Counted from the stretch's first letter, positions 19,789 through 29,759 are shown. The stretch: 64,000 bases of DNA from Actinoplanes sp. DH11 (GCF_020873875.1 NZ_JAHWGU010000006.1:265682-329681); one strand, 5' to 3'. Numbers and translations are program-made. Notes: generated by a model not told the origin, from the sequence alone.

Positions 19789-20268
19789 ATGTCCGCTGCC
19801 ACCCCCACGAGCCTTCCGGAGGCCCGTCCGGCCACGGCCACCGGCCGCAACGTGCTGTCCGGGGTGCTGCTCGGTCTCGGTGTCGCCGCCTTCGTCGACG
19901 AGGCGATCTTTCACCAGCTGCTGCACTGGCACCACTTCTACGACAAGTCGACGCCCGCGGCCGGCCTGGTCTCCGACGGCCTGTTCCACGCGTTCAGCTG
20001 GTTCAGCACCGTCGCGTCGCTGTTCCTGCTCGCCGACCTGCGCCGCCGCGCCGCCTACCACCGCCTTCACTGGTGGGGCGGCCTGCTGATCGGTGCCGGC
20101 GGCTTCCAGCTCTACGACGGCACGCTGCAGCACAAGGTCCTGCGCCTGCACCAGATCCGGTACGACGTCGACATCGCACCGTACGACTGGACCTGGAACA
20201 TCATCGCCGCCCTGCTCGTCGTCGCCGGTGCGGTGCTGCTGCTCCGGGCCCGGCGGCGGCCCGCCTGA
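19789..20268 (+). CDS. DUF2243-family membrane protein
   Basis: A 159-residue protein from ATG 19789, with CAGGAGG eight bases before it. Four hydrophobic helices and the family's His-rich first part (IFHQLLHWHHFYDKSTPAAG) are visible, with further conserved residues in GLFHAFSWFSTVASLFLL and GGFQLYDGTLQHKVLRLHQI. Function of DUF2243 is not established, but the many His residues and the neighbouring CtaG-like gene suggest metal or haem-copper oxidase biology (inference). It lies 14 bp before that gene and is probably co-transcribed. Confidence 0.88.
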   Translation: MSAATPTSLPEARPATATGRNVLSGVLLGLGVAAFVDEAIFHQLLHWHHFYDKSTPAAGLVSDGLFHAFSWFSTVASLFLLADLRRRAAYHRLHWWGGLLIGAGGFQLYDGTLQHKVLRLHQIRYDVDIAPYDWTWNIIAALLVVAGAVLLLRARRRPA

Positions 20269-20282
20269 CACCGGTGGCGACC

Positions 20283-21125
20283 ATGCATCAGGGCAGCGTC
20301 CCGCTGTTCACCGCGGCACTGCTGGTGGCGGCCGTCGCCTACCTGGCCGGCGCCGGCGCGGTGCGCCGCCGCGGCGGCTGGTGGCCGCCCGAACGCACCG
20401 CGTGCTGGCTGGCCGGGCTGGTCGCGGCGGGCGCCGCCCTGGTCGGCCCGCTGGCCGCCGCCGCGCACCACGACTTCACCGCGCACATGGCCGGGCACCT
20501 GCTGCTCGGCATGGCGGCGCCGATGCTGCTGGTGCTCGCCGCGCCGGTCACCCTGGCGCTGCGGGCGTTGCCGACCGGGTCCGCCCGGGCCCTGTCCCGG
20601 CTGCTCGGCAGCGGTCCGGTCCGGGTGGTCACGCATCCGGTCGCTGCGGCCGTGCTCAACGGCGGCGGACTGTGGCTGCTCTACACCACGGATCTCTACC
20701 GGGCGATGGGCGAGCACCCGTGGGTGCATGTGGCAGTGCACGCCCACATCCTCGCCGCCGGCTACGTCTTCACCGCAGCCGTGATCGGCGTCGACCCCGC
20801 GCCGCACCGGCCGAACCGGTGGATCAGGGCGGCCGCGCTTGTCGCCTTCCTGGCCGCACACGCGATCCTCGCCAAGCACCTGTACGGGTATCCGCCGGCG
20901 GGCGTGCCGGACGGGGCGGGCCGGACCGGCGCGGAACTGATGTACTACGGCGGTGACCTGGTCGACCTCGTCCTGATCGTCATCTTCTGCCGGCAGTGGT
21001 ACCAGGCGACCGACCCCCGGCGGCGGGAGCGGGCCGCCGGGCCGCGCATCCCCAGCACCCGGCCGCCGCGGGCGCCGTGGCGGCTGCCCGAGGAGATCCG
21101 GACGGGCACGCCTGACCTGGGCTGA
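20283..21125 (+). CDS. CtaG-like cytochrome c oxidase assembly membrane protein
   Basis: About 280 residues from ATG 20283 (GTG 20274 is also possible). Seven hydrophobic helices; His residues at membrane edges, e.g. AAAAHHDFTAHMAGHLLLGM, PWVHVAVHAHILAAGYVFT and AHAILAKHLYG, fit the caa3_CtaG family. These proteins are implicated in copper delivery to haem-copper oxidases. The DUF2243 gene directly upstream is a common partner in actinobacteria. The Arg/Pro-rich C-terminus is cytoplasmic. Confidence 0.85.
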   Translation: MHQGSVPLFTAALLVAAVAYLAGAGAVRRRGGWWPPERTACWLAGLVAAGAALVGPLAAAAHHDFTAHMAGHLLLGMAAPMLLVLAAPVTLALRALPTGSARALSRLLGSGPVRVVTHPVAAAVLNGGGLWLLYTTDLYRAMGEHPWVHVAVHAHILAAGYVFTAAVIGVDPAPHRPNRWIRAAALVAFLAAHAILAKHLYGYPPAGVPDGAGRTGAELMYYGGDLVDLVLIVIFCRQWYQATDPRRRERAAGPRIPSTRPPRAPWRLPEEIRTGTPDLG

Positions 21126-21245
21126 CGCGGCGACCACGGATGTGTCGGTGGACACGATAATCCTCGTTGAGCCGCGTTTCACCCGCGCGTACCCGTAGTT
21201 TTGAACGCTGCCCTGGCCGGAGTCGGAACCCGGGGTGGAGATGGA

Positions 21246-24200
21246 GTGCGCCCGGTGACCGTGACCACTGACCTGCGACTGATCGAGCTCGCCGAGGACA
21301 CCCTTCCCCCGGAGGCGCCGGCCGTGTTCCGGTCCCGGTCCGCGCCGGTGCGCCGCACCCTTCTCGACGTCCTCGACGCCACCGTGCGGGAGCATCCGGC
21401 GGCGCGCGCCCTGGACGCCGGCGGCACCGTGCTGACCTACCGCGAGCTGGCCGAGCGGGTCGAGTCGCTGCGGGTGACGCTGAGCGGGCACGGCGTCGGC
21501 GTCGGCGACCGGGTGGGCGTACGCATCTCGTCCGGGTCGGCGGAGCTCTACCTGGCGATCCTGGGCGTGCTGGCGGCCGGCGCCGCCTATGTGCCGGTGG
21601 ACGCGGACGACCCCGACGAGCGGGCCGAGCTGGTCTTCGACGAGGCCGGGGTCTGTGCCGTGCTCGGTGACGGCCTGCGCGTGGCGGCACGCCGTACCCC
21701 GCAGGGCAGCCCCGGACGGCCCGGACCGGCCGACGACGCCTGGATCATCTTCACGTCCGGCTCCACCGGCACCCCGAAGGGGGTGGCGGTGTCGCACGGC
21801 GCCGCCGCCGCGTTCGTGGACGCCGAGGCACAGCTCTTCCTGGTCGACGACGGCACCGAGGCCCTCGGGCCGGACGACCGCGTCCTCGCCGGCCTGTCGG
21901 TGGCCTTCGACGCGTCCTGCGAGGAGATGTGGCTGGCCTGGCGGCACGGCGCCTGCCTGGTGCCGGCCGCGCGCTCGCTGGTGCGCAGCGGCGTCGACCT
22001 GGGCCCGTGGCTGGCCGAGCAGCGCATCACGGTCGTCTCCACGGTGCCGACACTTGCCGCGCTCTGGCCGGTGGAGGCGCTCGAGGACGTCCGGCTGCTG
22101 ATCTTCGGCGGGGAGGCGTGCCCGCCGGAGCTGGCGGAACGGCTCGCGGTCGAGGGTCGTGAGGTGTGGAACACGTACGGGCCGACCGAGGCGACGGTCG
22201 TCGCCTGCGCGGCCCGGCTGACCGGCGAGGGCCCGGTGCGGATCGGGCTGCCACTGGCCGGCTGGGAGCTGGCCGTCGTCGACCCGGCCGGCGAGCCGGT
22301 CGCGATGGGCGGGACCGGTGAACTGGTCATCGGGGGAGTGGGCCTGGCCCGGTACCTCGACGCCGGCAAGGACGCCGAGAAGTTCGCGCCGCTGCCGTCG
22401 CTGGACTGGCGGCGGGCGTACCGCAGCGGTGACATCGTCCGCGCCGAACCCGAGGGTCTGCTGTTCCTCGGCCGCGGCGACGAGCAGGTGAAACTCGGCG
22501 GCCGCCGGATCGAGCTGGGCGAGGTGGACGCCGCGCTGCAGGCGCTGCCCGGTGTCGCCGGCGCCGCCGCCGCGGTGAAGCGGACGGCCGCGGGCAACCA
22601 GCTACTGGTCGGCTACCTGGTGCCGCACGACGCCGAATTCGACCTGCCGGCCGCGACGGCGCGGATCCGCGAGCAGCTGCCGGCCGCGCTCGTCCCGCTG
22701 CTGGCCGTGGTGGACGCGCTGCCGACCCGGACCTCGGGCAAGGTGGACCGGGCGGCCCTGCCCTGGCCGCTGGCCACCGCCGGCACCGGGGCCGAGCTCT
22801 CCGCGGCCGAGGAGTGGCTCGCCGGCGGCTGGGAGGAGATCCTCGGGGTGCGGCCCGCCGACCGGGACGCCGACTTCTTCAGCAGCGGCGGCAGCAGCCT
22901 GAACGCGGCGCAGCTGGTCGGCTGGATCCGGCGGACGTACCCGCGGGTGTCGGTGGCGGACGTCTACCAGAACCCGCGGCTGTCGCAGATGGTCGCGGTG
23001 GTCGAGGCGCTGGGCGCGGAGGCGACGGTCCGCCGCGACGTCCGGCCCACGCCGCGCCGGGCCGGGCTGCTGCAGACCCTGCTGATGCTGCCGATGCTGG
23101 TGCTCGTCGGGTTGCGCTGGTTCGTGGTGCTCGCCGCGCTGAGCAACCTGGCCGGCTGGGCGCCGCACGTCTCCTGGTGGTGGATCGCCGCGGGCTGGGC
23201 GGCGCTGTTCAGCCCGGCCGGCCGGATCGCCGTGGCGGCCGCCGGGGCCCGGCTGCTGCTGCGCGGGGTCCGCCCCGGCGAGTACCCGCGCGGCGGCGGC
23301 GTGCACGTGCGGCTGTGGGCTGCCGAACGGCTCGCCGACCTGACCGGCGCGAACGGTGTCGCCGGCGCCGGCTGGATGATCACGTACGCGAAGGCGCTCG
23401 GCGCGCGCATCGGCCGCGACGTCGACCTGCACTCCGCGCCGCCGGTCACCGGCCTGCTCAAACTGGGCCGCGGCGCGGCGATCGAGCCGGAGGTCGACCT
23501 GTCCGGCTACTGGGTCGACGGTGACGTCGTCCGGATCGGCATGGTCCGGGTCGGCGCCGGCGCCCGGGTCGGTTCCCGCAGCACGCTGATGCCGGGCGCG
23601 CGCGTCGGCAAGAACGCGAAGATCGCCGCCGGGTCCACCGTGACCGGTGCGGTGCCGGCGGGCCGCCGCTGGGCCGGGTCCCCGGCCGTCCCGGTCGCCG
23701 CCAAGGACGCCGAGGGCTGGCCGGCGCAGCGCCCGGAGCGCTCCCGGCTGGGCCGGCAGTTCTGGGTGGCGGCCTACAGCCTGACCGCCCAGCTGCTCGG
23801 CCTGGTCCCGGTGCTGGCCGCGCTGCCGGCGCTGGCCCTGCTCGGCCGGGCCGTCGCCGGTGGCCCGGACGTCGGCGCCGCGCTGCTTGCCGCACCGCTC
23901 GCCGCCGTCACCTACCTGCTCGGCTACGCGCTGTTCGTGCTGGTCGCGGTCCGGCTGCTCAGTGTCGGGCTGCGCGCCGGCTTCCACCCGGTGCAGGGCC
24001 GGGTGGCCTGGCAGGTGTGGACGACCGAGCGGCTGATGGGGATGGCCCGGGTCGCGCTGTTCCCGATGTACGCCAGCCTGTTCACGCCGGTGTGGCTGCG
24101 GCTGCTCGGCGCCCGGGTGGGCCGCAACGTGGAGGCGTCCACGGTGCTGGCGCTGCCGGCCATGACGACCGTGGACGACGGCGCCTTCCTGGCCGACGAC

Positions 24201-25148
24201 ACGATGGTCGCCACGTACGAGCTCAGCCACGGCTGGTTGCGGGTCGCCCCGGCCCGGATCGGCAAGCAGGCGTTCCTCGGCAACTCCGGGATGGCGGCCC
24301 CCGGCCGGTCGGTGCCGAAACGCGGCCTCGTCGGGGTGCTGTCGTCGGCACCGCACAAGGCCAAGAAGGGCTCGTCGTGGCTGGGCGCGCCGCCGATGCC
24401 GCTGCGCCGCACGGTCGAGGCGGCCGACGCCGGCCGCACCTACGACCCGCCGCTCCGGCTGAAGCTGGCCCGAGCCGCGATCGAACTGTGCCGGATCATC
24501 CCGGTGATGTGCGCCGCCGCGCTCGTCGTCCTGGTCCTGGCCGCGCTGGCGTCCATCCGGGAGAGCGCCGGCGACGTGGTGGCGGCGCTGGCCGCCGGGC
24601 CGGTCCTGCTCACTGCGGCGGTCGTCGCCGCGCTGACCGCGACCGCAGCGAAGTGGCTGCTGGTCGGCCGGTTCCGGGCCACCGAGCACGCCCTCTGGAC
24701 GTCGTTCGTGTGGCGCAACGAGCTCGCCGACACGTTCGTCGAGGCGTTCGCCGTGCCGTGGCTGTTCCGGTTCGTCACCGGCACGCCGGCGCTGACCCTG
24801 TGGCTGCGCACGCTCGGCGCGCGGATCGGCCGCGGCGTCTGGCTGGAGACGTACTGGCTGCCCGAGTACGACCTGGTGCGGCTCGGCCCCGGTGCGACGG
24901 TCAACCGGGGGTGCGTGGTGCAGACCCACCTCTTCCATGATCGGATCATGGCCATGGATGAGGTGACTCTGGGCGCGGGCGCCACACTCGGCCCGCACGG
25001 GATTGTGCTGCCCGGCGCGAGCATCGGCGCGCGCACCACGGTCGGACCCGGTTCGCTCGTCACCCGCGGTGACGCCGTGCCCGCCGACAGCCGGTGGCTG
25101 GGCAACCCGATCGCGACCTGGCCGGCGACGGCTGCACGGCGGCCGTGA
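21246..25148 (+). CDS. Pls/PosA-type single-module NRPS-like poly(amino acid) synthetase
   Basis: About 1300 residues (GTG 21246; 21255 also possible), close to the ~1319 residues of epsilon-poly-L-lysine synthetase. An adenylation domain fills residues 15-520: FTSGSTGTPKGVAVSHG, NTYGPTEATVVAC, YRSGDIVRAEPEG and RTSGKVDRAALP (A10 Lys). A carrier domain follows (DFFSSGGSSLNAAQ, phosphopantetheine Ser551). The rest alternates membrane helices (e.g. LLQTLLMLPMLVLVGLRWFV) with three similar soluble domains containing hexapeptide-type turns (ARVGKNAKIAAGSTVTGAV; LGAGATLGPHGIVLPGASIG). No condensation or thioesterase domain is present. This layout is that of membrane-bound synthetases of epsilon-polylysine or related cationic homopolymers. 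The monomer cannot be read reliably by eye. Coupled to the peptidase gene by a GTGA overlap. Confidence 0.92.
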   Translation: MRPVTVTTDLRLIELAEDTLPPEAPAVFRSRSAPVRRTLLDVLDATVREHPAARALDAGGTVLTYRELAERVESLRVTLSGHGVGVGDRVGVRISSGSAELYLAILGVLAAGAAYVPVDADDPDERAELVFDEAGVCAVLGDGLRVAARRTPQGSPGRPGPADDAWIIFTSGSTGTPKGVAVSHGAAAAFVDAEAQLFLVDDGTEALGPDDRVLAGLSVAFDASCEEMWLAWRHGACLVPAARSLVRSGVDLGPWLAEQRITVVSTVPTLAALWPVEALEDVRLLIFGGEACPPELAERLAVEGREVWNTYGPTEATVVACAARLTGEGPVRIGLPLAGWELAVVDPAGEPVAMGGTGELVIGGVGLARYLDAGKDAEKFAPLPSLDWRRAYRSGDIVRAEPEGLLFLGRGDEQVKLGGRRIELGEVDAALQALPGVAGAAAAVKRTAAGNQLLVGYLVPHDAEFDLPAATARIREQLPAALVPLLAVVDALPTRTSGKVDRAALPWPLATAGTGAELSAAEEWLAGGWEEILGVRPADRDADFFSSGGSSLNAAQLVGWIRRTYPRVSVADVYQNPRLSQMVAVVEALGAEATVRRDVRPTPRRAGLLQTLLMLPMLVLVGLRWFVVLAALSNLAGWAPHVSWWWIAAGWAALFSPAGRIAVAAAGARLLLRGVRPGEYPRGGGVHVRLWAAERLADLTGANGVAGAGWMITYAKALGARIGRDVDLHSAPPVTGLLKLGRGAAIEPEVDLSGYWVDGDVVRIGMVRVGAGARVGSRSTLMPGARVGKNAKIAAGSTVTGAVPAGRRWAGSPAVPVAAKDAEGWPAQRPERSRLGRQFWVAAYSLTAQLLGLVPVLAALPALALLGRAVAGGPDVGAALLAAPLAAVTYLLGYALFVLVAVRLLSVGLRAGFHPVQGRVAWQVWTTERLMGMARVALFPMYASLFTPVWLRLLGARVGRNVEASTVLALPAMTTVDDGAFLADDTMVATYELSHGWLRVAPARIGKQAFLGNSGMAAPGRSVPKRGLVGVLSSAPHKAKKGSSWLGAPPMPLRRTVEAADAGRTYDPPLRLKLARAAIELCRIIPVMCAAALVVLVLAALASIRESAGDVVAALAAGPVLLTAAVVAALTATAAKWLLVGRFRATEHALWTSFVWRNELADTFVEAFAVPWLFRFVTGTPALTLWLRTLGARIGRGVWLETYWLPEYDLVRLGPGATVNRGCVVQTHLFHDRIMAMDEVTLGAGATLGPHGIVLPGASIGARTTVGPGSLVTRGDAVPADSRWLGNPIATWPATAARRP

Positions 25149-26497
25149 CCCCGGCCGCCTCGCCGCTCGGCGCCACACCCGGCGCCGAGCGCTCGGCCGA
25201 CCCGTACCTGCCCGCGCACGGCAACGGCGGGTACCGGGTCGTGCACTACGACCTGGAGCTCGACTACCGGGTGGCATCCAACCGGCTCGCCGGCAAGGCG
25301 GTGATCACGGCGCGGGCGGTGCAGCCGCTGTCCCGGTTCACCCTCGACCTCGGCCGGTTCCGGGTGCAGGACGTCCGGGTCGACGGCCGGCCCGCGAAGT
25401 TCGACCACCGGCCGCACAAGCTGCGGATCAGGCCGGAGAGACCGATCGGGTACGGCGCCATCTTCACCGTCGAGATCCGGTACGGCGGCAAGCCGATGCC
25501 GATCCCCGGCCGTTGGGGTGACATCGGCTGGGACGAGCTGACCGACGGCGCCCTGGTGGCGAGCCAGCCCAACGGCGCGCCGTCCTGGTTCCCGTGCAAC
25601 GACCGCCCCGACGACAAGGCCACCTTCCTGGTGTCGCTGACGGCCGCCGCCCAGTACACGGCGGTGGTCACCGGCGACCTCGTCGGCCGGCGCCGGGGTG
25701 CCGGCGTCACCACCTGGGTGTACGAGCGGACCGAACCGACCTCGCCCTACCTGATGAGTGTCCAGGTCGGACGGTACGACCTGATCCCGCTGGCCACCGG
25801 CCGGGTCGTCCAGCGGGCCGCGGTGCCGCCCCGGCTGCGCACCACGTTCCGGCACGACTTCGGGCGGCACGGCGACATCATGATCGCTCTGGAGCGGATG
25901 CTGGGCCCGTACCCGTTCCGGGAGTATGTCGTGGTCGTCGCGGACGACGACCTGGACGACCCGATCGAGGCGCAGGGGATGGCCGTCTTCGGGCGCAATC
26001 ACGTCGACGGGCGGCGCACCCACGAACGGCTGGCCGTGCACGAACTCGCCCACCAGTGGTTCGGCAACAGCCTCACGGTCGCCGACTGGAGTCACATCTG
26101 GCTCAACGAGGGCTTCGCCACGTACGCCGAATGGCTCTGGTCCGCCGTCTCCGGCGACGCGCCCGCGGACGCCCACGCCGCCCGGTGGCACGCCTGGGTC
26201 GCGGCCCATCCGGCCCGCATCACCGTCGCCGACCCGGGCGTGGACGCGATGTTCGACCCGGTGGTCTACAAGCGCGGCGCGCTGACCCTGCACGCCCTGC
26301 GCGCCCGGATCGGCGAGGCGGCGTTCTTCGCGCTGCTGCGCTCCTGGGTGGCCGAGCACCGGCACGCCACCGTGACGACCGCCCAGTTCCGCGAGCACGC
26401 CGCCCGCTTCTCCGCGCGCCCTCTGGACGACCTGTTCGACGCCTGGCTCGACCACCCGACCTTGCCCCCGCTGCCCCGGATCGGTTCGCCGGGGTAG
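25145..26497 (+). CDS. M1-family metallopeptidase coupled to the Pls-like synthetase
   Basis: A 450-residue protein from GTG 25145, which overlaps the synthetase stop by 4 bp. The zinc site is complete: H299-E300-L-A-H303 within AVHELAHQWFGN and the third ligand E322 in LNEGFATYAEWL, spaced by 18 residues as required. The substrate-recognition loop, normally GAMEN, reads EAQGMAVFGRN, so the amino-terminal recognition may differ. No signal peptide is evident. It is shorter than full M1 enzymes and matches the short actinobacterial type. By context it may trim, recycle or detoxify the polymer made by the upstream synthetase (inference). Confidence 0.92.
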   Translation: MTPAASPLGATPGAERSADPYLPAHGNGGYRVVHYDLELDYRVASNRLAGKAVITARAVQPLSRFTLDLGRFRVQDVRVDGRPAKFDHRPHKLRIRPERPIGYGAIFTVEIRYGGKPMPIPGRWGDIGWDELTDGALVASQPNGAPSWFPCNDRPDDKATFLVSLTAAAQYTAVVTGDLVGRRRGAGVTTWVYERTEPTSPYLMSVQVGRYDLIPLATGRVVQRAAVPPRLRTTFRHDFGRHGDIMIALERMLGPYPFREYVVVVADDDLDDPIEAQGMAVFGRNHVDGRRTHERLAVHELAHQWFGNSLTVADWSHIWLNEGFATYAEWLWSAVSGDAPADAHAARWHAWVAAHPARITVADPGVDAMFDPVVYKRGALTLHALRARIGEAAFFALLRSWVAEHRHATVTTAQFREHAARFSARPLDDLFDAWLDHPTLPPLPRIGSPG

Positions 26498-26621
26498 CGG
26501 CGCGCCATCTGGCAGTCGATCAGGGCGACGGCGTACGCCAGGTCATGCTGACCCAGCAGCATGGCCGCCTGCGGATTCTGCCCCGGGTGGCGCCGGCCGC
26601 GCCGTCCCAGGCGGGCGAGAT

Positions 26622-26696
26622 GTTGATCTGCTAGCGATGCAAAATCGCGGTCATAGCCCCATGATCACAGCGATTTCGTATCGCCAGCAGATCAAC
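26622..26696 (+). repeat. 75-bp palindromic repeat, copy 1
   Basis: Begins GTTGATCTGCTAGCGATGC and ends CGCCAGCAGATCAAC. The two halves pair into a long stem with a few mismatches. It lies between the convergent M1 peptidase and GH81 genes. Same orientation as copies 2 and 4; copy 3 is inverted. See copies at 32830, 46266 and 63813. Confidence 0.9.
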
Positions 26697-26711
26697 AACG
26701 TTGCGCGTTGA

Positions 26712-29700
26712 TCAGAGCGGCAACCACAGCGACAGGACGTTCGGCGGCTCCCACCCGGCGAGCGACGTGTGCGCCTGGCGGCACTGGTACCGCTTGCCGT
26801 CGTAGGTGACGATCGCCCCGGCCGCGTAGCTCGTGCCCGCCGCCCACGTGCTCCCGGCCGGCGGTGTGGTGGCCGACGGCGTGGCGGTCGGCGGTGCCGT
26901 GGTGGTCGGCGGTGCGGTCGTGGCCGGCGGCGACGTGGTGGTGCCGCAGGCGCCGTACACCTTGAACTCGAAGAGCGAGTAACCGTAGGCCGTGCCCCGC
27001 GTCGTGCCGTTCATCCGGACGTAGCGGGCGTTGCCGGACAGCGTCACCGTGTCGGTGCCGCCGTCGCCACCGGTCACCGTCGCGGCGGTGGTCCAGGTGG
27101 TGCCGTTCGCCGAGGTCTGGATCGTGTACGCCTGCCCGAACGCCGCCTCCCAGACCAGTTCCGCCCGGGTCAGGGCCTGGTTGGAACCGAGGTCGACCTG
27201 CAGCCACTGCGGGTCGGCGAAGGCACTCGACCAGCGGGTGGTGGCGTTGCCGTCGACGGCGAGGTTCGCCGGGTAGCCGGCCTCCACCGACGACGCCGTG
27301 GCGGTCCGGCCCTGCGACAGCAGCGGCCCGGTCGTGCAGGTCGACGGCGGCGGTGTGGTGGTGGGCGGCGGACTGACGACCCCGCCACCGTTCGCGTTGC
27401 CGCCGCTCCAGGTCAGACCGCCGACGGTGGCCGTCTTGCCGGGGGCCACGCTCATCGTCCGGCCGTCGGAGAACGCCACGGTCAGGGTGCTGTTGGTGAT
27501 GTTCGAGGCGACGTACGTCCGGACGCCGTTCTTGGTGAACACCTTGGCCAGCGGGTGGTTCGCCGTGACCGTCCTGTCGACCAGGCCCAGGGCCGCGAGG
27601 TTGCGGATCCAGTGGAAGGTGTGCGCCTTGCTCTCACCCTCCTCGGCGGTGTAGTTGCCGCCACTGGCGCGGAACTTCGCCAGCGCCGCGTCCGGGTCGC
27701 CGAGGGCCAGGAACTGCCAGTGCATGTCGCGCCACTGCTGTGGTTCGCCGCCGTTGTTGCGGACCAGTTCGGCGTACGTGTTCCGCACCGACTCCGGGTA
27801 ATCGCCCAGGTAGAGCTGGCCGCCCGTCATCGGCAGCATGTTGATGCCGACGATCAGCGCGTGCTCGCCGGAGAACCAGGTGGCGTACGCGCCACCGGAA
27901 CCCCACACGATGGCGGCGTAGTTGTGGCCCCACTGCGACGGGAAGTTCTCGCCGGTGACGTCGAACCAGTACTCGTTGATCGCCGCGGACTGCGTGGTGT
28001 GCAGCCAGATGCCGGCGTCGCGGACGGTGGTGTTGCCGGTGGCCTGACCCCACTGGATGAGCGCGTTGGAGAAGTTCTGCCCCTCCGACGACGACTCCTG
28101 GTTGTTGCCCGCGCCGAACGCGCCGTGCCCGGACGCCCAGTCGTGGCCGGCGTAGATGTCGAAGTCGCGCAGGTACGGGAACCGGGTGTCGTTGCGGTCG
28201 TAGTTGTTGGCGTCCCGGATCAGCAGGTCCACCATGCCGCCGTACTGGCCGGTCGACGCCCAGTTCGGGTCGAACTTGGCGAGCGTCGCGGCCGCCGCCA
28301 CGTAGTAGCCGTAGTGGAAGTGGTGGTCGTTGAGGTCCTCGTCGGACGCGTACGACGCCGGGTAGCCGATCAGGGTTCCCCAGTTCTTGTCGTAGTAGAA
28401 GACCCGCGCCGTCTTGCCGGCGGACGCGGTGAACCAGTCGGTGATCCGGGTCTTGATGACGCTCAGCGCCCGGTCCCGGACCGCGGTCAGGTTCAGCTGG
28501 TCGGCGATCTCCGCGATCCGGGCGGCCCGGCCGAGGCCCTTGCCCGTCCAGTACGTGTCGTCACCGCGGAAGTCGGCCGGGTTGTTCAGTTCGGCGTTGA
28601 GGTAGTTGGTGATCGTGGTGAGGTCGCCGCCGCTGCTGTCCGCGACCGCCGGGATCTCCGGCAGCACGCCGGTGTACTTCATCGTCGTCTGGAACTGCGT
28701 CCCGGTCACGATCCGCATCCGGCCGCGCGGCGAGATGTAGGTCTGCGGCGACGGGGTGGAGCCGGTCAGGTAGCGCCACTGGTGCGGGTAGAGGCCGATG
28801 ACCGTACCCGTGCCGGTGCCCTCGCGGGCCGTGGTGGTGAAGCCGTACGTGGTGCTGACCGTGCCGGTGGCCTGCTGATACGAGTACGAGACCCGGGTGC
28901 CGGTGACGTGGTTGTGGGCGTACTGGTTCCACGAGTCGGCGAGCGCCATCTTGTCGGCGGTGCTGGTGGCCGACGTGGTCGGCAGCACGGCGACGGTGAA
29001 GTAACCCTTGCCCGCCAGGTTCGACCGGAACGTGGTGCCGCTCGCACTCCACGTCGCACCGGCCGGCGCCCACGCCACGTAGTCCTGGCCGGCGATCGAG
29101 AAGCCGACCCGGTTGCCGGTGTTCGACCAGACGGTCGGCGGGCCGGTCACCGTGAGCAGCGCGTCGCCGCCGGTCACCTGGTAGTAGCTGAGCGGCAGAC
29201 CGTGCCCGATGGTGGCCTTCAGGGTGCGGGCGCCGTCGCTCCACGAGGGCGTGACGGTCCAGTCGGTCCAGTTGTCGACGAGCGCCTTGGGCGCGTTCAG
29301 GCCGGCGACACCGGCAACCACCTTCTGGGCGTACGGGAAGTGGTACTCACCCAGGCCGGTGGGGCTGCCGCTGATCGCGGGCGTCTGCTCGTAGGAGAGG
29401 CCGAGACCGCTCGCCACCGGCTTGTACGCGACCGGATGCGCGTACAGCGGCTGCGAGAAGTTGCATTCGTCGCCCTTCTTGAACAGCAGCGACGACCACC
29501 AGTCGTTCGTCGGCACGGCACCCTTGGGCGCGTTGGCGGTGACGTTCTCACGGGGGTTCGTCGACACCGACCCGCAGCCCGACGGCAGTTTGGCGCCGGC
29601 CGGAAGGGTCTCGGTGTAGCTGCCGGCGCCGACCGGGGCAGCGCTGGCACTGCCGGCGAACGCGACGGCGAGAATGCCCGAGCCGACCGCGACCGCGGTG

Positions 29701-29759
29701 GCGGCGGCCAGGCCGGCCAGCCGGGTGCGCCGGCGGGGGACAGGTGTCGGTGCATCCAT
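26712..29759 (-). CDS. Secreted GH81 endo-1,3-beta-glucanase with discoidin-like and CBM5/12 modules
   Basis: A 1015-residue secreted enzyme from ATG 29759, with GGAGG eight bases upstream; a TTG two codons earlier is also in frame. Signal peptide: RRTRLAGLAAATAVAVGSGI, cut after ASA. The GH81 domain (about residues 45-750) shows VPTNDWWSSLLFKKG, YAHPVAYKPVASG and DEDLNDHHFHYGYYV, followed by GHDWASGHGAFGAGNNQESS and SSEGQNFSNALIQWG, which carry the family's catalytic acidic residues. A Thr/Pro linker leads to an F5/8-type C (CBM32-like) module (ATASSVEAGYPANLAVDGNA ... YVRMNGTTRGTAYGYSLFEF), and the end is a CBM5/12 (WAAGTSYAAGAIVTYDGKRY). It degrades beta-1,3-glucan, for example fungal walls. 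A LacI-type operator precedes it. Confidence 0.95.
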   Translation of the reverse strand: MDAPTPVPRRRTRLAGLAAATAVAVGSGILAVAFAGSASAAPVGAGSYTETLPAGAKLPSGCGSVSTNPRENVTANAPKGAVPTNDWWSSLLFKKGDECNFSQPLYAHPVAYKPVASGLGLSYEQTPAISGSPTGLGEYHFPYAQKVVAGVAGLNAPKALVDNWTDWTVTPSWSDGARTLKATIGHGLPLSYYQVTGGDALLTVTGPPTVWSNTGNRVGFSIAGQDYVAWAPAGATWSASGTTFRSNLAGKGYFTVAVLPTTSATSTADKMALADSWNQYAHNHVTGTRVSYSYQQATGTVSTTYGFTTTAREGTGTGTVIGLYPHQWRYLTGSTPSPQTYISPRGRMRIVTGTQFQTTMKYTGVLPEIPAVADSSGGDLTTITNYLNAELNNPADFRGDDTYWTGKGLGRAARIAEIADQLNLTAVRDRALSVIKTRITDWFTASAGKTARVFYYDKNWGTLIGYPASYASDEDLNDHHFHYGYYVAAAATLAKFDPNWASTGQYGGMVDLLIRDANNYDRNDTRFPYLRDFDIYAGHDWASGHGAFGAGNNQESSSEGQNFSNALIQWGQATGNTTVRDAGIWLHTTQSAAINEYWFDVTGENFPSQWGHNYAAIVWGSGGAYATWFSGEHALIVGINMLPMTGGQLYLGDYPESVRNTYAELVRNNGGEPQQWRDMHWQFLALGDPDAALAKFRASGGNYTAEEGESKAHTFHWIRNLAALGLVDRTVTANHPLAKVFTKNGVRTYVASNITNSTLTVAFSDGRTMSVAPGKTATVGGLTWSGGNANGGGVVSPPPTTTPPPSTCTTGPLLSQGRTATASSVEAGYPANLAVDGNATTRWSSAFADPQWLQVDLGSNQALTRAELVWEAAFGQAYTIQTSANGTTWTTAATVTGGDGGTDTVTLSGNARYVRMNGTTRGTAYGYSLFEFKVYGACGTTTSPPATTAPPTTTAPPTATPSATTPPAGSTWAAGTSYAAGAIVTYDGKRYQCRQAHTSLAGWEPPNVLSLWLPL

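Noticed and set aside
21246..26497. A larger NRPS/PKS biosynthetic cluster around the Pls-like gene
   Set aside because: No condensation, ketosynthase, thioesterase or tailoring genes flank it; the two-gene unit is self-contained.
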